Assembly: GCA_030159075.1 (NCBI GenBank)
Contig: BROG01000393.1
Location: 62,001-126,000 of the forward strand
Length of the DNA stretch: 64,000 nt
Direction of reading: 5' to 3'
Source of the DNA: Atrina japonica
Taxonomy: Eukaryota > Mollusca > Bivalvia > Pterioida > Pinnidae
Shown here: piece after piece, positions 58,671 through 64,000 of the stretch
Layout: each line of letters begins with the position of its first letter
Numbering within the stretch: position 1 is the stretch's first letter
The notes under the pieces: generated by a model
Database searches by the model: none
What the model was told of the DNA's origin: nothing
Seen by the model: only the letters and a program-made list of their open reading frames with translations
Made by a program: the position numbers and the translations under genes

Positions 58671-59520
58671 CGTTGTTATACGCGTTACTAGCTAGGGTCG
58701 TATGGTTTAAAACTAGAGCGAACAATTCTGCTGTCGAACGCTTTCCGAGCGAAATCATTTTCTATTGGTGACGGCACCTTTTTAACACCAGATTTTTCAC
58801 GAGCGGTTTAAATAACACCTTGCCTGCCATATACCTATAAGATCGTTTCGTAACCTTTTTAAGGTAAACCCCTATAGGTAGCAAAAATAAAGTCACATTT
58901 AATATTATATTTAGCAAATTGTTGAATTTGACACGAGAGTATACCACTATAATTTCAATCTACAATTTTACTGCTAGATACCTCAGTATAAAAAGTGGTT
59001 GCTCTCCAAAATTATCCGAATTTTATTTATATGTAGCTTTATGCTCACATTGTTACGTGCAATTCATGTCAGAGGAAAAGGCGAATATTTAGGTACAAAA
59101 TTTGACACTGTATTCAACGATAAGTGAATTAGTGCCGATAAAGTGAATATCAAAATAGGAACGATGTATAATATAATTTTACATGGATATGTTGAGTGGA
59201 TAAGGCTTGGTATTTCCCTTTCCACTAAACAAGAACCTGTTCGATTATTTTTCTACCATGATTTCAATACATGTTTATATACGCAAATAAAGTCTGACAT
59301 AACTATTTAAGGACTGCTTTCTCATTACATAGAAGTCGTAGAACTTACAATTCGTGATATCCCTTATTATTGACAAGACAATTATTCCCCATAAACAAGA
59401 AGGGAAAATCTTTGAACATTGAAGAACAAACATTCTTCCAATGTTCACAAATGTGTTTTCCTTCATTTTAACGGTGAATGATTTCCTTGTCAACCCACAG
59501 GGTATTGATAAGTAAAATTG
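58671..59520. other. Esterase intron, no recognised feature
   Basis: AT-rich DNA. Short open frames on the minus strand (58762-58947, 59275-59532) show no motif. Confidence 0.35.
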
Positions 59521-59700
59521 AAGAAGTACCAATCAATAATCAAAACTCAAGTCCATTATAACACGACGACTTAGATGTGCAAATGGTCTCAACATGAAAA
59601 ACAATTACGAATCCCAAACGGGTTAAGACCAGGTGTCCGGTAGGAGTCAGCGTCTTCTGCTGGCATGCTACACCCGTCGCAAATGTTCCATGGAAATTTG
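59521..59700 (+). repeat. Dispersed repeat family R4, forward-type copy
   Basis: 'tcaaaactcaagtccattat', 'atggtctcaacatgaaaaac', 'gaccaggtgtccggtaggag' and 'catgctacacccgtcgcaaa' match the other copies. It is the most complete forward copy here. Confidence 0.85.
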
Positions 59701-59994
59701 TTCGATGAGCGGGTCAAATTCGTCAGTTACATTATAACTTTGGTATTATTTATAATATTTACACGTGCTATGACGTCATAATACAATTTTTATGAAGAAG
59801 GGTGTCTGCGGCGTCTATAATGCTGTGCATAATGTCAGATTATTATTTGCTTAGAGGAACATAAACAGTCATGTATTTAAAACATGGGAGAAAAATAATT
59901 AACCCCTACCTTGAGGGTATGACAAAGAAATCTCAATCTTCGGGATAAGATTTTTGAATGACAAGACTTCGGTAAGCCTCGGAAAGACATTCCT

Positions 59995-61978
59995 TTGTCA
60001 TATCCTCAAAGTAGGGTATGTCATGTCCTCAAGGTAGGGTTTGTCATGTCCTCAAGGTAGGGTTTGTCATGTCCTCTAGGTAGGGTTTGTCATGTCTCTC
60101 AAGGTAGGGTGTGTCATGTCTCTCAAGGTAGGGTTTGTCATGTCTCTCAAGGTAGGGTTTGTCATGTCCTCAAGGTAGGGTTTGTCATGTCTCTCAAGGT
60201 AGGGTTTGTCATGTCCTCAAGGTAGGGTTTGTCATGTCCTCAAGGTAGGGTTTGTCATGTCCTCAAGGTAGGGTTTGTCATGTCTTTCAAGGTAGGGTTT
60301 GTCATGTCCTCAAGGTAGGGTTTGTCATGTCCCCAAGGTAGGGTTTGTCATGTCCCCAAGGTAGGGTTTGTCATGTCCTCAAGGTAGGGTTTGTCATGTC
60401 CTCAATGTAGGGTTTGTCATGTCTCTCAAGGTAGGGTTTGTCATGTCTCTCAAGTTTGTCAGGGTTTGTCATGTCTCTCAAGGTAAGGGTTTGTCATGGC
60501 CTCTTAAGGTAGGGTTTGTCATGTCCTCTTAAGGTAGGGTTTGTCATGTCTCTCAAGGTAAGGTTTGTCATGTCTCTTAAGGTAGGGTTTGTCATGTCTC
60601 TCAAGGTAGGGTTTGTCATGTCTCTCAAGGTAAGGTTTGTCATGTCTCTTAAGGTAGGGTTTGTCATGTCTCTTAAGGTAGGGTTTGTCATGTCCTCAAG
60701 GTAGGGTTTGTCATGTCCTCATGGTAGGGTTTGTCATGTCTCTCAAAGTGGGGTTTGTCATGTCTCTCAAGGTAGGGTTTGTCATGTCTCTCAAGGTAGG
60801 GTTTGTCATGTCTCTCAAGGTAGGGTTTGTCATGTCCTCAAGGTATGGTTTGTCATGTCCTCAAGGTAGGGTTTGTCATGTCCTCAATGTAGGGTTTGTC
60901 ATGTCTCTCAAGGTAGGGTTTGTCATGTCTCTCAAGGTAGGGTTTGTCATTTCTCTCAAGGTAAGGTTTGTCATGTCTCTCAAGGTAGGGTTTGTCATGT
61001 CCTCAAGGTAGGGTTTGTCATGTCCTCAAGGTAGGGTTTGTCATGTCTCTCAAAGTGGGGTTTGTCATGTCTCTCATGGTAGGGTTTGTCATGTCTATTA
61101 ATTAGGGTTTGGTCCTCAAGGTAGGGTTCGTCATGTCCTCAAGGTAGGGTTTGTCATGTCTCTCAAAGTGGGGTTTGTCATGTCTCTCAAGGTAGGGTTT
61201 GTCATGTCTCTCAAGGTAGGGTTTGTCATGTCCTCAAGGTAGGGTTTGTCATGTCCTCAAGGTAGGTTTTTGTCAGGGTTTGTCTCCTTAAGGTAGGGTT
61301 TGTCATGTCCTCAAAGTAGGGTTTGTCATGTCTCTTAAGGTAGGATTTGTCATGTCTCTCAAGGTAGGGTTTGTCATGTCCTCAAGGTAGGGTTTGTCAT
61401 GTCTCTCAAGGTAGGGTTTATCATGTCCTCAAGGTAGGGTTTGTCATGTCTCTTAAGGTAGGGTTTGTCATGTCCTCAAAGTAGGGTTTGTCATGTCTCT
61501 TAAGGTAGGATTTGTCATGTCTCTCAAGGTAGGGTTTGTCATGTCCTCAAGGTAGGGTTTGTCCTCAAGGTAGGATTTTTGTCCTCATGTCTCTCAAGGT
61601 AGGGTTTGTCATGTCCTCAAGGTAGGGTTTCTCATGTCTCTCAAAGTGGGGTTTGTCATATCTCTCATGGTAGGGTTTGTCATGTCCTCAAGGTAGGGTT
61701 TGTCATGTCCTCAAGGTAGGGTTTGTCATGTCTCTCAAAGTAGGGTTTGTCATGTCTATTAAGGTAGGGTTCGTCATGTCCTCAAGGTAGGGTTTGTCAT
61801 GTCTCTCAAAGTAGGGTTTGTCATGTCTCTCAAGGTAGGGTTTGTCATGTTCTGAAGGTAGGGTTTGTCATGTTCTCAAGGTAGGGTTTGTCATGTCCTC
61901 AAGGTAGGGTTTGTCATGTCCTCAAGGTAGGGTTTGTCATGTCTCTCAAAGTAGGGTTTGTCATGTACTAAAGGTAGG
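59995..61978. repeat. 2.0-kb minisatellite, 23-25-bp unit
   Basis: About 80 units of 'ggtagggtttgtcatgtcct' plus 'caa', alternating with '...tctctcaa' and '...tctcttaa' forms. Longer blocks recur in order (for example around 61300 and 61480), showing higher-order duplication. The right end lies only about 25 bases from the esterase exon donor at 62004. Open frames such as 60685-61011 are repeat artefacts. Confidence 0.98.
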
Positions 61979-62004
61979 GTTTGATTCTCTTATTCTCAAC
62001 TTAC

Positions 62005-62269
62005 CCGGTCTTCGCAAACTCCGTCCAATATTTCATCATTTCACCACTAAGCTGTTGTTCGTTAGATGTATAGTTTGAATCGGAACGCAAGGGTTTTCCA
62101 AATACGAATTCAATTTCATCCCCATGCATGACTCCTGTCCATTTTGGCCAACTACTGGTGGACGGTTGCTGATCAAAGAAATACATGTACAACTTCGGCG
62201 ATCCCTTGTAGCTCCAAGCCAATGATTGAGCAAGGTTTATCAGAGGGCATCTAAAAGCGTAGTCTCCGG
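62005..62269 (-). CDS. Cholinesterase-like carboxylesterase, penultimate exon with catalytic His
   Basis: On the minus strand, after the acceptor 'attacttttag', the frame reads GDYAFRCPLINLAQS, later SWPKWTGVMHGDEIEFVFGK, NYTSNEQQLS and MMKYWTEFAKT, ending two bases into Gly before donor gtaagt. 'W...GV.HGDEIEFVFG.PL' and 'NY...E..LS..MM.YW..FAKTG' are the cholinesterase/carboxylesterase C-terminal signatures, and the His in VMHG is the catalytic-triad histidine. The nucleophile Ser and the acid residue lie on exons outside the window. Cholinesterase, another secreted esterase or a digestive lipase-like esterase are all possible; the HGDEIEFVFG run favours the cholinesterase group. Confidence 0.93.
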
Positions 62270-63711
62270 CTAAAAGTAATGTTAGCGTGAAAATTATCAT
62301 TGAATGATATAAAAATGCAAAATTTTATCATATACAGGGGCAGACAATTCATATAGAAAATAAACATCATCAGGCAAACACGGACCTCTGGAGATTTAAA
62401 ATGCGGGATCAGATGATATGGAGGAATAGGCTATAGACATACGCCGTTAACACTATGGAGAATTGCCAATATTTTGCAAATTACACATATAGCAATAACT
62501 ATGTTTCACTAATTCAAACGTTGAGTTATACTATTCGAGAATTATATCGTCTTTACCAACGTGAATAGAAATTGTTTGGCGGTTTGTTTTTGGGCTTCAT
62601 TTGATCCTGACACCTGATCTCACCTGCCCACTGGTGGATGTTTGTCCAGTACTTACAATTTATATGTGTCTTACGTGGTCTTATTTCCAGCTTAAACTTT
62701 GATTTTGGTGTTTTATATAGCCATGACAGCGATATTTTGTTTTAATCTTAATCCTTAAATGTTATTTACTCTTATATACTGTTTGAGAAATATGGTGTCC
62801 AATTTTAATAAAGTCATAATTCTGTAATATTGATTCAAATACATATGAGAAAGGATCTGCACTTTTACTTGATTATGTTACTATTTTAGAGGGTTTAGGT
62901 TCTCTTATACAAAGCACAATTAAAGGCGTTTTACTAAGAAAATCATAAAATTAATAAATTAATGATTTTATTACAATATATTTACATTTCCCGCAGCAGT
63001 CTCCCATACAGTCAGTGTTAATCTAGGTATATCAGCTATAAATCAAGTCACTCAGTGATGTAGCTTCATTCATAACATGACGTCACACCAAGATATTTCA
63101 TTGATAAAAAACTCTATACTGTAGTATCTTGAACTTCGCTGTTCCATCATAAAGAGATTGATTACGTATGAGGCGGGATATTCGATTCCATTATTTGGTT
63201 TTTCAGTTTGAAAACTACGATATGTAAATATAATCTTGAAGGGGCCATTCTGATTATCTGTCACCGAAACGGCATCCATATTGACAATAAATGCACTTTG
63301 ACAAGCGTTCATTCATAAAATGTTAAATGTTTCGTCGTAAAATACCATACACTGTGTTGTCCTAAAAACTTACATTCCCAATTATAACTACCAGGGGAAA
63401 ACAATGAGTAAGAAACATTGTGAGTTATATAAATCCATGTAGATAACTGCTGACTTATAGGCCTTTTCATTAACCATATTGTTTCAATTCAATAAAGTTT
63501 AATTCACCATGTAAACAAGAAAACCATACGTTTGCGGAATAAAATTTTGACCCTGCAACTTGACATTCTGCGGAAGGACACTTTTAAATAAGAAGAGAAA
63601 TACTTGAATAAAACGCACGTGTTGACGTTGTCATGGAATTTCTATTAAATATTTGATTACGCTTTTCCTAAATATGGTTATATTTCTGTGTTGTTATAGA
63701 AAAGGACTCAG
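62270..63711. other. Esterase intron and flank, no further exon recognised
   Basis: A weak R4 fragment lies at about 62600-62660 ('cacctgatctcacctgccca'). An 80-codon minus-strand frame at 63070-63312 is open but has no esterase motif and no clear splice sites; it may be another dispersed repeat. The previous esterase exon is presumably further right than the window. Confidence 0.45.
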
Positions 63712-63880
63712 TAATCAGTCATATTATTAGACAAATTCGTGAATACATGAATTTGCAATTGAGGACAGTCGTATTATAAGACAAACTCGTGAATACATGA
63801 ATTTGCAATTGAAGGCAGTCATATTATTAGACAAATTCGTCAAAACGTGAATTTGCAATTGAAGCAGTCATAGTATTATC
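63712..63880. repeat. About 63-bp tandem repeat, 2.7 copies
   Basis: 'cagtcatattattagacaaa' with 'ttcgtgaatacatgaatttg' and 'caattgag' repeats three times with small changes. It is non-coding. Confidence 0.9.
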
Positions 63881-64000
63881 CCAACTGGTCCGATAATTTA
63901 TATAAACCAACCACCTAACGGATTACACAACTTGATCTGTTTTGCGAGGTGATCTCTTAAGTGAGTTTCTGTACTTATCAGATATTCATCAAGATACTAA

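Noticed and set aside
60494..61011. Repetitive open frames (FVMSLKVG or MTNPTLRD repeats)
   Set aside because: The 24-base unit is a multiple of three, so any frame without a stop stays open. The frames exist on both strands and break at every length variant. They are minisatellite artefacts.
63070..63312. Upstream esterase exon on the minus strand
   Set aside because: The 80-codon frame lacks any esterase motif, cannot be joined in phase by clear splice sites to the exon at 62269, and may be repeat-derived.

Overview
The window is animal nuclear DNA: AT-rich, intron-rich, with GT-AG introns, long microsatellites and minisatellites, and dense tRNA-headed SINEs. The mix of SINE families, a Ty3/gypsy element and other repeats resembles a bivalve mollusc genome. 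That is an inference from repeat style, and no species can be named. Nothing bacterial is present.

Two cellular genes are supported. (1) A secreted M14A procarboxypeptidase (CPA/CPB family) on the + strand. Exons 2-11 (28824-46270) join in phase and keep every catalytic residue. An exon with a start codon, signal peptide and exactly matching splice phase lies about 21 kb away on the opposite strand (7098-7171), with a TATA box behind it. It is either the inverted exon 1 of this gene or exon 1 of a head-to-head paralogue. (2) The 3' end of a cholinesterase-like carboxylesterase on the - strand: a penultimate exon (62005-62269) carrying the catalytic His and a terminal exon (about 55914-56118). 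Its upstream exons lie beyond the right edge. A possible orphan first exon (20597-20762) and a small secreted-protein-like frame with one internal stop (52621-53058) are weaker calls.

Layout: 1-7.0 kb repeats and unique non-coding DNA; 7.1 kb inverted signal-peptide exon; 8.7-11.1 kb tandem repeats and a 1.17 kb polypurine tract; 11-20 kb SINEs, MITEs and dispersed repeats; 20.9-28.5 kb a decayed Ty3/gypsy LTR retrotransposon on the - strand; 28.8-46.3 kb carboxypeptidase; 46.5-55.7 kb repeats, microsatellites and a LINE relic; 55.9-62.3 kb esterase 3' end; 62.3-64 kb mostly unassigned.

The most unusual signal is that tandem arrays repeatedly sit on splice junctions and are built from them. 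Exon 5 of the carboxypeptidase has an upstream array that repeats its 3' splice site (33924-34468) and a downstream array whose units resemble the exon's own 3' end (35360-35876). The exon 7 start is present in three copies about 71 bp apart, only the last being functional. The repeats downstream of exon 3 begin at the first intron base. In the esterase, the terminal exon's acceptor and first codons are repeated about four times (56085-56345). This looks like recurrent tandem duplication anchored at exon edges and deserves computational testing.
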